From assembly GCF_014529945.1 (NCBI RefSeq), contig NZ_JACVFB010000003.1, positions 434,001 to 498,000 of the forward strand: DNA of 64,000 nt. Reading direction: 5' to 3'. The translations under genes were made by a program, and so were the position numbers. This DNA is from Chitinophaga varians (GTDB taxonomy: Bacteria > Bacteroidota > Bacteroidia > Chitinophagales > Chitinophagaceae). Positions 23,468 to 31,480 of the stretch are shown here, in pieces (within the stretch, counting starts at the first letter, position 1; every line of letters begins with the position of its first letter). The notes under the pieces were generated by a model that made no database searches, was not told where the DNA came from, and saw only the letters and a list, made by a program, of their open reading frames with translations.

Positions 23468-25077
23468 TCATTGTTTTTCCCGGTATCAATAAAATGTTCT
23501 TTCCGGATACCGAGTTTCTGCATTTTTGACATCAGCGTGGTAGAAGGCAGCTGCAACTTAGCGGCTGCGCCCTGGGGGCCGGATATCCGGCCTTTTGATA
23601 ACTTCACCATTTTCAGGATATGCTCCCGCTCCACGTCTGCCAGCGAACGGACCTCCGTATCGGCATCCTGCCGGGCGAACAACAATTTACTTCGGGCCGG
23701 CAGACTCACTTCCGTAATGCTATCGGCAGAGGTGAGCAGCACGGTCCTCTCTATCAAATGTTCCAGTTCGCGGATATTGCCCGGCCAGGCATATGCTTTT
23801 AATTTCTCCAATGCTTTAGGCGCAATACCATTTATTTTCCTGCCACTGCTGACAGCATATTTTTCAATAAAAAAAGAAACCAGTTCCGGTATGTCCTCTT
23901 TACGTTCTCTCAGTGGCGGCAGCGCAATGGGAAACACACACAGTCGATAGTAAAGGTCGCTCCGGAAACGGCCGGCCACGATCTCTGCTTCCAGATTTTT
24001 GTTGGTCGCTGCCACGATGCGCACATTCACTTTAATCACTGATTTCCCACCGATCCTTTCTATTTCTTTTTCCTGTAAAGCCCTCAGTAATTTCGCCTGC
24101 ATCTCCAGTGGCAGCTCTCCTATTTCATCCAGAAACAATGTGCTGTTATTGGCCAGTTCAAACTTACCCGTCCTTTTCTCCAGCGCTCCGGTGAAGCTGC
24201 CTTTCTCATGGCCAAACAACTCGCTTTCCAGCAGATTGGCAGGAATGGCCGCACAGTTTACTTTGATCATAAGGTTATCGCGCCGCGGGGAGGCGTCATG
24301 CACCTGATGCGCGATCAGCTCTTTTCCGGTCCCTGTTTCCCCCAGAATTAATACCGTAGCATCGGAAGCAGCTACTTTTGACACAAGATCGTACACTTTG
24401 CGGATGGCAGCAGAATTGCCCACAGCATTGCCTGTCAGGTGTTTTTCTTTTTTCCTTTCTTCCTTCAGATAGCTGTTCTCCTGCTCCAGCTGTGTTTTAT
24501 ATTTCCGGATTTCCTCCAGCTGTAATTCTATTTTTTCATTGGCGAGAATGTTCGATATCCCTGTACCTAACTGATCGGCGATAGCGGTGAAAAAACTGAA
24601 CCGGCCTTTTGTAAAAACGCCGGTCTTCTTCGCATAGAGATATAATACTCCCTTCGGCTCTTTTCCGTTGCATACCCTGACCAGCATCATCTCTTTTACG
24701 CCTGAGTTATACCAGTGTATCACGTAGGTCGGCATGTCCTTTCGACGCACGAGCTGTTGCATATCAAATACCACCGGCTCTTCCGTGTCGATAGCCTTGT
24801 CAAATATGCCGTCATACATGGGATGTTGCCGGTGCATCACCGGATTTTCTCCGGTAACCGTCTTTATTTTGTTTTCAGCGCTGTACAGAAACGGAGAATG
24901 CGTGTGTGCATCTTCATTGATCAGGCAGAGGGTGTAATAACTGGCACCGATATTTTCCAATAGCTGTTCGTTTACGATCTCCCAGAGGTCGGCACGATGC
25001 CGGGCAGCCGCGATTGCTTTGGAAAAACAAAGCAGGGTCTCAAATTCATCTTTTCTACCGGAAATGTCTGTGTTCAT
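23464..25077 (-). CDS. GAF-domain sigma-54-dependent activator (FhlA-like)
   Basis: About 537 residues from MNTDISGRKDEFETLL. Residues ~10-175 look like a GAF sensory domain (SYYTLCLINEDAHTHSPFLYS; ITDQ-like end), then a coiled linker (LQLEEIRKYKTQLEQENSYL), the AAA+ domain (ILGETGTGKELIAHQVHD; LFLDEIGELPLEMQ) and a C-terminal Fis helix-turn-helix (GPQGAAAKLQLPSTTLMSKMQKLGI). The sigma-54 contact loop reads GSFTGA rather than GAFTGA. There is no receiver, so a small ligand or redox signal probably acts through GAF. A TACGA inverted repeat 30 bases upstream suggests autoregulation. Confidence 0.92.
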   Translation of the reverse strand: MNTDISGRKDEFETLLCFSKAIAAARHRADLWEIVNEQLLENIGASYYTLCLINEDAHTHSPFLYSAENKIKTVTGENPVMHRQHPMYDGIFDKAIDTEEPVVFDMQQLVRRKDMPTYVIHWYNSGVKEMMLVRVCNGKEPKGVLYLYAKKTGVFTKGRFSFFTAIADQLGTGISNILANEKIELQLEEIRKYKTQLEQENSYLKEERKKEKHLTGNAVGNSAAIRKVYDLVSKVAASDATVLILGETGTGKELIAHQVHDASPRRDNLMIKVNCAAIPANLLESELFGHEKGSFTGALEKRTGKFELANNSTLFLDEIGELPLEMQAKLLRALQEKEIERIGGKSVIKVNVRIVAATNKNLEAEIVAGRFRSDLYYRLCVFPIALPPLRERKEDIPELVSFFIEKYAVSSGRKINGIAPKALEKLKAYAWPGNIRELEHLIERTVLLTSADSITEVSLPARSKLLFARQDADTEVRSLADVEREHILKMVKLSKGRISGPQGAAAKLQLPSTTLMSKMQKLGIRKEHFIDTGKNND

Positions 25078-25106
25078 CATACAATAATACAAAAGCGCCC
25101 ATAAAA

Positions 25107-25122
25107 TTACGATATATCGTAA
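25107..25122. promoter_or_regulatory. 16-base palindrome TTACGATATATCGTAA upstream of the GAF activator gene
   Basis: This is a perfect palindrome, 30 bases before the GAF activator start and 141 bases before the divergent Crp gene. Its TACGA-N4-TCGTA core matches the site at 12731-12744. Further half-sites (TTTCGTTAA near 25131, TTACGAAAA near 25212) lie in the same divergent space. Confidence 0.5.
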
Positions 25123-25262
25123 AACGGCATTTCGTTAAAAATTCATTTATAATTGATAATCAACAACATACAATTCGGTATATGGTTTGGCCATACGGGT
25201 TACTTCCTTACGAAAAAGCGGGGAAGCAACAGAATAATCTAATATCCTATCTTTAATAGACT

Positions 25263-25844
25263 ATGTTCGAACAGATTGACCAATTCGTAGACCGTATCAT
25301 TTCTCTGACGCCGGAAGAGCGGCAGTTATTTCATTCCCTGCTTAAATTCAGGCGGGTGAGGAAACGTACTTACCTGTTGCAGGAAGGTGAAGTCTGCGAC
25401 TTTGAGGCGTATATCGTCAAAGGTTGTATCCGCACCTATTATCTGAGTGATGACGGCACAGAAACGATTCTTTCCTTTGCCATAGAAGGCTGGTGGGTAA
25501 GTGACATCTACAGTTTTACGGAGAAGGCGCCCTCCAATATGTTCATCGAATCGCTGGAAGATTGTGAGTTGCTGATCATCGACTACAAAAGCAAAGCAAC
25601 GCTGTATGAGAAAATACCCAAGTTCGAAACCTTCTTCCGGTTACTGATACAACGCTCGCTCTTTGCGCTGCAGCGGCGTTTTCACAGCCTGGTATCACAA
25701 ACCGCGGAACAACGGTATCTGGCTTTCATCGAAAAATACCCCCAGGTAGTACAACGTGTACCGCAGAACCAGATCGCCCGTTACCTGGGAGTATCTCCCG
25801 AATTTTTAAGTAAGGTGAGAAGTACCATTCAGAAAAAGAAATAG
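25263..25844 (+). CDS. Crp/Fnr-family transcriptional regulator
   Basis: The 193-residue protein has a cyclic-nucleotide-binding-like beta roll (RKRTYLLQEGEVCDFEAYIVKGCIRTYYL; ETILSFAIEGWWVSDIYSF) and a C-terminal helix-turn-helix (VPQNQIARYLGVSPEFLSKVRSTI). It is the short Bacteroidota form that lacks the cAMP-binding Arg/Glu set and the FNR Cys cluster. It is divergent from the GAF activator and convergent with the MhqD-like gene, whose stop lies three bases away. Its signal is unknown. Confidence 0.9.
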   Translation: MFEQIDQFVDRIISLTPEERQLFHSLLKFRRVRKRTYLLQEGEVCDFEAYIVKGCIRTYYLSDDGTETILSFAIEGWWVSDIYSFTEKAPSNMFIESLEDCELLIIDYKSKATLYEKIPKFETFFRLLIQRSLFALQRRFHSLVSQTAEQRYLAFIEKYPQVVQRVPQNQIARYLGVSPEFLSKVRSTIQKKK

Positions 25845-25847
25845 CGG

Positions 25848-26465
25848 TTAGCCAAATACCAGTTCGCTGGCCTGCCTGATCTCATCTTCAATAATGGTGT
25901 GACCCATATTGTCGTATATCTTCTCTGTCACGCTGGCTCCCATCTTTTGCAGGATGGCCGTTGACTCATGTACCCGTGGCACGGGAACATGGAAATCTGG
26001 ATTGGCGCTACCGATGAAGACAGGCATGCCATCAAACGTTCCGTGATAGTTTTCCGGATAAATTTTATCGCCGATCAATCCGCCGGTAAAAGCGACGGCG
26101 CCTCCATATCTCGCGGCATTTCTGGCAATGAATTCCAGCGTGAGGCAAGCGCCCTGGGAAAAGCCCAGAAAATAAATCTGTTCACGCGCTATGCCTTGCT
26201 GTTGCAAATCATCTGTCATCTTCTTCAGCAAATCCAACGCGGAGGAAAGCCACGGTTCATTCTGCGCGGGCGGCGCCAGGAACGACTGCGGATACCAGGT
26301 ATGATTGGTGGCCTGTGGCGCCAGCAGCGCGTAATCGCTGACAGGCAGCCACTTGGCCAGTGACAGGATATCTGCTGCGGAAGCTCCTCTTCCGTGTACC
26401 ATGATCAATGCCTTTGATGCAGTGGCTATTGGCTTTCCGGCGGTAATAATATCTTCCTTATGCAT
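25848..26465 (-). CDS. MhqD-like alpha/beta hydrolase (phospholipase/carboxylesterase family)
   Basis: The 205-residue protein has ALIMVHGRGASAADILSLA, the nucleophile Ser in YFLGFSQGACLTLEF, Asp in GSANPDFHVP and His in YDNMGHTIIEDE. This matches the phospholipase/carboxylesterase family and especially MhqD. In Bacillus the mhq genes answer quinones and other electrophiles through MhqR. Here it follows an MhqO-like dioxygenase by seven bases, the same pairing as in Firmicutes, which supports a role in quinone or electrophile detoxification. Confidence 0.88.
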   Translation of the reverse strand: MHKEDIITAGKPIATASKALIMVHGRGASAADILSLAKWLPVSDYALLAPQATNHTWYPQSFLAPPAQNEPWLSSALDLLKKMTDDLQQQGIAREQIYFLGFSQGACLTLEFIARNAARYGGAVAFTGGLIGDKIYPENYHGTFDGMPVFIGSANPDFHVPVPRVHESTAILQKMGASVTEKIYDNMGHTIIEDEIRQASELVFG

Positions 26466-26472
26466 GTGACGT

Positions 26473-27405
26473 TTATTTTAATACCGGCAATACTTTTTCT
26501 ATCTCTCCTCTGGCTGGCTCGTACTGTTTCGGCAGTTTAAGGCTGCTGCCCAGTTTTTCCAGTGGTTCATCTACTGTAAAACCAGGGTTGTCCGTCGCTA
26601 TTTCAAACAGTACGCCACCCGGTTCCCGGAAATAAAGGGAGAAGAAATAATCCCGGTCTATTTTAGGCGTGATCTCTAATCCGCTGCTCAATATCTTTTC
26701 CCGGAATTCCATCTGGATAGCATCATTAGCCACCCTGAAGGCCACATGGTGATTGGTACCGGCGCCGGTATGGCCGCGCTGTCCGTCGGGCAATGCCAGC
26801 AGATCGATGATGCCTGCATTGGCTACCGCGTCGGTGATAAAACGATAACGGTTCCCTTCCTGTGCCAACAGCCGATAACCAAAAATGTCTGTGAGTACGC
26901 CGGCAGTGGCATCTATCTCTTTCAGCGATAAAGTGGTACTGTGAAAACCTCTGGTGGCGATGTCCGCTTTCACCTCATCGGTTTGCCATGGTGCCCGTGT
27001 ATCAGGTGTTTTAGGCACGATCAGGTTGAGCTGAAGGCCATCAGGATCTGTGAAAGAAAGATAAGGTTCACCGAAGTGTTCTTTTATTTCGGAGGAAACA
27101 TTAAACCGTGCTAACCGTTCTCTCCACGCTTCCAGGCTACCTTCGGGCACCGCATAGGTGATTTCCGTTGCCATACCGGTACCGGCGCGACCGGGCATAA
27201 TATGTTCCCAGGGGAAGAAGGTCAGGATAGTACCGGGCGTACCGTGTTCGTCGCCATAATAAAAGTGGTACGTTCCCGGATCGTCAAAGTTGACGGTCTT
27301 TTTAACCATTCTCAATCCGAGTACTTTCGTATAAAAATCGTAGTTGCGTTGGGCGTCAGCCGCGATAGCGGTGATATGGTGAAGGCCCAGTATTTTATTT
27401 TCCAT
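26473..27405 (-). CDS. VOC-family ring-cleaving dioxygenase (MhqO-like)
   Basis: The 310-residue protein from MENKILGLHHITAIAADAQRN consists of two vicinal-oxygen-chelate modules (~5-150 and ~155-290). The likely metal ligands are His in GLHHITA, His in GAGTNHHVAFRV and Glu in PGGVLFEIATD. The family (MhqA/MhqE/MhqO) is annotated as hydroquinone-specific ring-cleaving dioxygenases. An open stretch of 45 codons upstream overlaps the next gene and is not real. It lies between the receiver-like gene (10 bases) and the MhqD-like gene in a four-gene minus-strand operon. Confidence 0.9.
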   Translation of the reverse strand: MENKILGLHHITAIAADAQRNYDFYTKVLGLRMVKKTVNFDDPGTYHFYYGDEHGTPGTILTFFPWEHIMPGRAGTGMATEITYAVPEGSLEAWRERLARFNVSSEIKEHFGEPYLSFTDPDGLQLNLIVPKTPDTRAPWQTDEVKADIATRGFHSTTLSLKEIDATAGVLTDIFGYRLLAQEGNRYRFITDAVANAGIIDLLALPDGQRGHTGAGTNHHVAFRVANDAIQMEFREKILSSGLEITPKIDRDYFFSLYFREPGGVLFEIATDNPGFTVDEPLEKLGSSLKLPKQYEPARGEIEKVLPVLK

Positions 27406-27415
27406 AGTGTTTGGT

Positions 27416-27733
27416 TTATTGATGATGATCGAGTGCAGCGCGCAGTTCATTTTCGAGCAGACCGCTGCCGCCTCCGTAATGTCTGATAACGATGGTGGAT
27501 GGATGATGCGTGGCCACTGCCTGGCGGAAGATACCTTCATCGGCCGTACTTACGCCTACGCAGAGCAATACAGCATCGTATTTTCCGCTGCTTATTTTCT
27601 CCAGTCCCTCTTCGCTGGTAAGAGCGGTAACGCCTTCCCATCCGGCATGACTGTTCAGCAGCCGCGCTACCACCTGCATGATAGCCGGATCGTAGCCAAT
27701 AGCGAGCAGTTTTAATGATATGTTATGGTCCAT
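27416..27733 (-). CDS. Receiver-like small protein with Cys at the phospho-Asp position
   Basis: This 105-residue protein begins MDHNISLKLLAIGYDPAIMQVV. Its predicted pattern of alternating strands and helices resembles a response-regulator receiver: ISLKLLAIG (strand 1, without the acidic pair), TSEEGLEKISSGKYDAVLLCVGVSTADEGIFRQAV, where canonical receivers have YDLVLLD followed by MP..DG, and STIVIRHYGG near strand 4. The usual phospho-acceptor Asp is replaced by Cys. It sits between pirin and the dioxygenase in one operon, with 10-11 base gaps. It may sense or partner something redox-related; this is inference. Homology is weak, so the fold needs testing. Confidence 0.7.
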   Translation of the reverse strand: MDHNISLKLLAIGYDPAIMQVVARLLNSHAGWEGVTALTSEEGLEKISSGKYDAVLLCVGVSTADEGIFRQAVATHHPSTIVIRHYGGGSGLLENELRAALDHHQ

Positions 27734-27744
27734 GATGTGCATGA

Positions 27745-28467
27745 TTAAGGATGAATATTCATGGGTACTTCCATGATCAACAAGCGGGCGTCGTCGCTCA
27801 GCGTCTTCACTTCAATACCGGAAGTGGCTGATATGCCCAGTCCATCTCTGGCCGACAGCTCTTTCCCATCCACCGCGAAACGGCCTTCTATCACAAACGC
27901 ATATACGCCGTTGCCGGGCTGATGAACCGGGTAGGTAAACGCTGTACCATGATCAAAATACCCGGTGCTGAACCATACATCTTTGCGGATATAGATTCCA
28001 TCCTCCTTGTCCGGCGCGATGAATGTATGCAGGCGGTTCCTGTCGGCATCCTGTTGCAGCGCGCCCAGCGTATATCGTGGTGGTGTGTTCAGCTCTTCCG
28101 GATAAACCCATATTTGCAGGAACTCAGCCACTTCCGTCTCGCTGTTATTGTATTCGCTGTGAAACAGGCCGCTGCCGGCATGCATCACCTGGATAGTGCC
28201 TGCCGCGGCGACGGCTTTGTTACCGGCCGAATCTTCATGCCGGAGGCTTCCTTTCAGCGGAATACTGATAATCTCCATATTATCATGCGGATGGAGACCG
28301 AATCCCTTACCCGCCGGCAGGGTATCGTCATTCAATACCCGCAGAGCGCCAAAGCCCATCCTCCGGGGATTGTAATAGTCGCCGAAACTGAATGTTTTCC
28401 GGCTGTCCAGCCAATCGTGGTGGTCATGCCCCCGGCTGTCTGCTTTATGAAAAATGTACTGTACCAT
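27745..28467 (-). CDS. Pirin-family protein
   Basis: The 240-residue protein from MVQYIFHKADSRGHDHHDWLDSRKTFSF is a bicupin of the pirin/YhhW family: FGALRVLNDDTLPAGKGFGLHPHDNMEIISIPLKGSLRHED, with three His and one Glu for an Fe site, then QVMHAGSGLFHSEYN and a second, metal-free cupin. Family members act as quercetinase-like dioxygenases or redox-sensitive regulators. It is the first gene of the pirin-receiver-MhqO-MhqD operon. A pair of AGATTAAG half-sites lies 57-87 bases upstream of its start. Confidence 0.92.
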   Translation of the reverse strand: MVQYIFHKADSRGHDHHDWLDSRKTFSFGDYYNPRRMGFGALRVLNDDTLPAGKGFGLHPHDNMEIISIPLKGSLRHEDSAGNKAVAAAGTIQVMHAGSGLFHSEYNNSETEVAEFLQIWVYPEELNTPPRYTLGALQQDADRNRLHTFIAPDKEDGIYIRKDVWFSTGYFDHGTAFTYPVHQPGNGVYAFVIEGRFAVDGKELSARDGLGISATSGIEVKTLSDDARLLIMEVPMNIHP

Positions 28468-28523
28468 TGCCTTTATATTTACACTACAAAGTTCCATCAT
28501 CCCCACTGGCTGGCCTATGAACC

Positions 28524-28554
28524 AGATTAAGAAAACGACTTAATCTAGATTAAG
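28524..28554. promoter_or_regulatory. Candidate operator: palindrome CTTAATCTAGATTAAG plus an extra half-site
   Basis: The perfect 16-base palindrome at 28539-28554 is preceded by another AGATTAAG at 28524-28531. It lies upstream of the pirin operon. A close relative (CTTAATCTAGTTTAAT) lies upstream of the next minus-strand gene, the chloroperoxidase-like hydrolase, at 29575-29590. A shared repressor of the detoxification genes is likely. Confidence 0.6.
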
Positions 28555-28581
28555 AATTTCGCGGGTCAGGGCAATAGAAAA

Positions 28582-28606
28582 GCAGTCCGGGGCACTCCCG
28601 GACTGC
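28582..28606 (-). terminator. Intrinsic terminator of the chloroperoxidase-like gene
   Basis: A perfect ten-base stem (GCAGTCCGGG with CCCGGACTGC) encloses a five-base loop. On the minus strand it is followed by TTTTCTATT. It lies 25 bases after the stop of the gene at 28631-29452. Confidence 0.88.
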
Positions 28607-28630
28607 GCTCATAAGCAACTTCCCTATAAT

Positions 28631-29452
28631 TTATGCTTTGATAAAGGCCAGCAGGTCCGCATTGATAGTAGCAGCCTCAGTGGTAGGCATGCCGTGCGGG
28701 AAACCAGGATAGGAAATCAGCTTGCCATTCTTCAGGAGTTCAGCGGCTTTCACACCAGTGGTCGCAATCGGAACGATCTGATCGTCTTCACCATGCATCA
28801 CCAATACCGGCACATCCACGCTTTTCAGGTCTTCAGTAAAATCAGTTTCTGAAAATGCCTTGATACAATCATAATGAGCCTTGATAGCGCCCATCATGCC
28901 CTGACGCCACCAGTTGTCCATAATGCCCTGGGACTTTTTAGCGCCTTCTCTGTTGTAACCATAGAAAGGAATGGTGAAATCCTGAAAGAACTGTTGCCTG
29001 TTAGTGGCTGTGTTAACACGTATTTCATCGAACACAGACATCGGCACACCGTCAGGGTTGTTTTCGTTCTTTACCATGATGGGTGTAACCGCGCTTACCA
29101 GTACGGCTTTCGCTACGCGGCCCTGTCCATATTTAGCTACATAACGGATCACTTCTCCACCACCTGTGGAGTGGCCGATATGCACCGCATTCTTCAAATC
29201 CAGGGCTTTAACCAGCTCTGCTACGTCAGATGCATAGGTATCCATATCATGTCCGATAGCTGTCTGACTAGACCTGCCGTGACCTCTGCGATCAAAAGCG
29301 ATCACCCGGAATCCCTGATTCAGGAAAAAAATCATCTGGGCATCCCAGTCATCACTTGACAGTGGCCAGCCATGGTGGAACACCAGCGGTTGACCAGTTC
29401 CCCAATCTTTGTAATAAATCTCAGTGCCGTCTTTTACTGTAATCTTGTTCAT
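28631..29452 (-). CDS. Alpha/beta hydrolase, non-haem chloroperoxidase/arylesterase type
   Basis: The 273-residue protein carries the family motifs YYKDWGTGQPLVFHHGWPLS, the nucleophile Ser in HIGHSTGGGEVIRYVA, VLVMHGEDDQIVP (acid) and YPGFPHGMPTT (catalytic His). This is the cofactor-free haloperoxidase/perhydrolase group, whose physiological substrates are mostly unknown. It has its own terminator and is divergent from an AraC gene. Imperfect copies of the CTTAATCTAG motif lie 104-138 bases upstream, linking it to the pirin operon regulon. Confidence 0.92.
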   Translation of the reverse strand: MNKITVKDGTEIYYKDWGTGQPLVFHHGWPLSSDDWDAQMIFFLNQGFRVIAFDRRGHGRSSQTAIGHDMDTYASDVAELVKALDLKNAVHIGHSTGGGEVIRYVAKYGQGRVAKAVLVSAVTPIMVKNENNPDGVPMSVFDEIRVNTATNRQQFFQDFTIPFYGYNREGAKKSQGIMDNWWRQGMMGAIKAHYDCIKAFSETDFTEDLKSVDVPVLVMHGEDDQIVPIATTGVKAAELLKNGKLISYPGFPHGMPTTEAATINADLLAFIKA

Positions 29453-29555
29453 GTCTTTAGGTTTTGATGTTTAATGAATAGGAGCGTTTTTTAAAGCAGG
29501 AAAACATTTATAATTGCACCACAAAAATCGTTCACCTAATACCCTACCCCCAATA

Positions 29556-29590
29556 ACCTAGCTTAAGAATCCATCTTAATCTAGTTTAAT
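29556..29590. promoter_or_regulatory. Imperfect CTTAATCTAG operator copies in the hydrolase/AraC divergent space
   Basis: AACCTAGCTTAAG ends at 29567, and CTTAATCTAGTTTAAT occupies 29575-29590; the latter matches 14 of 16 bases of the palindrome at 28539-28554. They lie between the minus-strand hydrolase (start 29452) and the AraC gene (start 29667) and could affect both. Confidence 0.5.
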
Positions 29591-29666
29591 ATTCAGCAGA
29601 TAATAGAAATTATACGTATATTATTGATACAGCTGATATGTGTAATTTTATCGCTAAATATCCCAG

Positions 29667-30524
29667 ATGAAGCTCAAACTAAAAGAAGACAATACCGGCG
29701 GGGAACTGCTCCTTTTTAAAAATGAAGCCGGTTTCGACAGACAGGTATTTACCAAAGACCGGTTCAATAAATATTTCACCATCGCCTGGAACCCGGGGCA
29801 AAGCCAGACTGTCACCATCGACGGCACGGAATATGAATTTCCTTCCAATACTTTATTGACACTGCTGTTCAATCAGTCCTTCAGTTTTGAACATGCCGAA
29901 AGCATTGTGGCGTGGCAATTCAACCGGGAATTCTATTGTATCATCGACCACGATAGCGAGGTAAGCTGCGTGGGGTTTCTCTTCAGCAGCACCGACCATC
30001 TCATTGTAAAGCTGACCGATCATGCACAGCAAAAGCTGCAATTGCTCTCTGATGTATTTATAGAAGAGTTCAACACTTCAGACCATATCCAGAATGAAAT
30101 GTTGCTGGTATTATTAAAGCGCCTCATCATTTATGTGACCAGCCTCGCTAAATCCGGATATGTACCTTCCAAAAAGCTGCCAGACGAGCGGTTCCATATT
30201 ATACGGAAATTCAATCTGCTGGTAGAAGCCAACTTCAAAACAGAACACTCCGTTAGCTTTTACGCAGGGCTATTGTGCAAGTCACCCAAAACACTATCGA
30301 ACCTCTTTGCGTTATATAACCAGAAAACCCCATCACAGATCATTCAGGACAGAATTGTGGTAGAAGCCAGGAGATTACTGGCCTACACAGACAAGTCGGT
30401 TAAACACATCACTTTTGAGCTGGGATTTGAAGACGTAGCGTATTTCTCCAATTTCTTCAAAAAGAACACCGGCACGTCACCTTCTGACTTCAGAAGCAAG
30501 GGGATTTCCGAAAAAGGGAAATAA
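29667..30524 (+). CDS. AraC-family transcriptional regulator
   Basis: The 285-residue protein has an N-terminal cupin-like region (EYEFPSNTLLTLLFNQSFSFEHAESIVAWQFNREFYCIIDHDSE) and a C-terminal AraC domain, with FYAGLLCKSPKTLSNLFALYNQKTPSQIIQDRIVVEARRLL and VKHITFELGFEDVAYFSNFFKKNTGTSPSDFR. It is immediately upstream of the exported hydrolase, whose conserved upstream block begins within its last three codons. It may regulate that gene or the divergent hydrolase. Confidence 0.9.
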   Translation: MKLKLKEDNTGGELLLFKNEAGFDRQVFTKDRFNKYFTIAWNPGQSQTVTIDGTEYEFPSNTLLTLLFNQSFSFEHAESIVAWQFNREFYCIIDHDSEVSCVGFLFSSTDHLIVKLTDHAQQKLQLLSDVFIEEFNTSDHIQNEMLLVLLKRLIIYVTSLAKSGYVPSKKLPDERFHIIRKFNLLVEANFKTEHSVSFYAGLLCKSPKTLSNLFALYNQKTPSQIIQDRIVVEARRLLAYTDKSVKHITFELGFEDVAYFSNFFKKNTGTSPSDFRSKGISEKGK

Positions 30525-30588
30525 TTACAACAGACCGGGTAATGTGCTCATCAGGCAGGCCTGCTTTTCGTCGCATCTTTGTATCGTT
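30513..30588 (+). promoter_or_regulatory. Conserved upstream block, copy B (overlaps the end of the AraC gene)
   Basis: This block matches 11821-11896 at 62 of 76 bases by hand count. Its first 12 bases are the last codons of the AraC gene (Lys-Gly-Lys-stop). The conserved CATCTTTG near 30575 resembles a Bacteroidota -7 element. The exported hydrolase ATG lies 30 bases beyond the block. Confidence 0.6.
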
Positions 30589-30618
30589 GATTCAAACAAA
30601 CACTTCAACACTATAAAT

Positions 30619-31398
30619 ATGAAAAAGCAAACACTCCTCCACACCCTGAAAGGTACTATCCTGGCCCTCACCCTCGCCCTTTTCACTTTCACTGCCGCCA
30701 GTGCGCAGGTCATAAAGAATGTTGTGCTGGTACACGGCGCATTCGCTGACGGCTCCGGCTACAAAGGCGTGTACGAAGCGCTGACCAAACAGGGGTACCA
30801 TGTCACCGTGGTGCAAAACCCGCTGACCTCCCTCGAAGATGATGTAACCGCTACCAAACTGGCGCTGGACGCACAGGACGGGCCAGCCATTCTCGCCGGC
30901 CACTCATGGGGCGGCGTCGTTATCACAGAAGCGGGCAATCACCCCAAAGTAGCCGGACTGGTATACATTGCGGCCTTCCAGCCCGACAACAATGAAACAG
31001 CCCTTAAATGGTTCCAGACTGCTCCTCCTGCTCCCGAAAACGGCGTGTTGCCTGCAGATGACAAAGGCATCGTTTACTATGACAAAGCAAAATTCCACGC
31101 GGGTTTCTGCGGCGATGTAAGCAAGGAAGAAGCTGCATTCATGTATGCATCACAGGGCGCGTTTTATGGTAAATGTTTCGTGTCCCCTGTTACCGATGCC
31201 GCCTGGAGACACAAACCGGCCTTCGGTATCATAGCCACCGAAGACAAAAGCATCAACCCCGACATTCAACGGAATATGTACAAGCGCTCCAACACGAAAG
31301 TCACTGAGATAAAAGGCAGCCATGCTGTATATATTTCACAGCCACAAAAAGTAGCCAACGTCATTATCGAAGCTGCGAAAGCAGTATCGGGCAAATAA
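30619..31398 (+). CDS. Alpha/beta hydrolase, exported paralogue
   Basis: The 259-residue protein from MKKQTLLHTLKGTILALTLA has a clear signal peptide (cleavage near ASA-Q), after which it is nearly identical in layout to the cytosolic protein at 11929-12642. The nucleophile is Ser96 (LAGHSWGGV); TEDKSINPD and IKGSHAVYISQ carry the likely acid and His. An upstream Met 25 codons earlier is open but would bury the signal peptide. The two paralogues thus place the same activity in the cytoplasm and outside it. A bidirectional terminator follows 26 bases after the stop. Confidence 0.91.
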   Translation: MKKQTLLHTLKGTILALTLALFTFTAASAQVIKNVVLVHGAFADGSGYKGVYEALTKQGYHVTVVQNPLTSLEDDVTATKLALDAQDGPAILAGHSWGGVVITEAGNHPKVAGLVYIAAFQPDNNETALKWFQTAPPAPENGVLPADDKGIVYYDKAKFHAGFCGDVSKEEAAFMYASQGAFYGKCFVSPVTDAAWRHKPAFGIIATEDKSINPDIQRNMYKRSNTKVTEIKGSHAVYISQPQKVANVIIEAAKAVSGK

Positions 31399-31424
31399 CC
31401 CCTGACAACATTTTCCATAAAAAG

Positions 31425-31451
31425 AAAACCGGGAAAAATTTTCCCGGTTTT
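31425..31451. terminator. Bidirectional terminator between the exported hydrolase and the PUL
   Basis: AAAACCGGGAAAA (31425-31437) pairs with TTTTCCCGGTTTT (31439-31451). It has TCTTTTTG on the plus-strand side and CTTTTTATGG on the minus-strand side, so it can end both the hydrolase transcript and the sus transcript. Confidence 0.88.
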
Positions 31452-31480
31452 TCTTTTTGTTGATCGTCGTTCCCTGTCTA

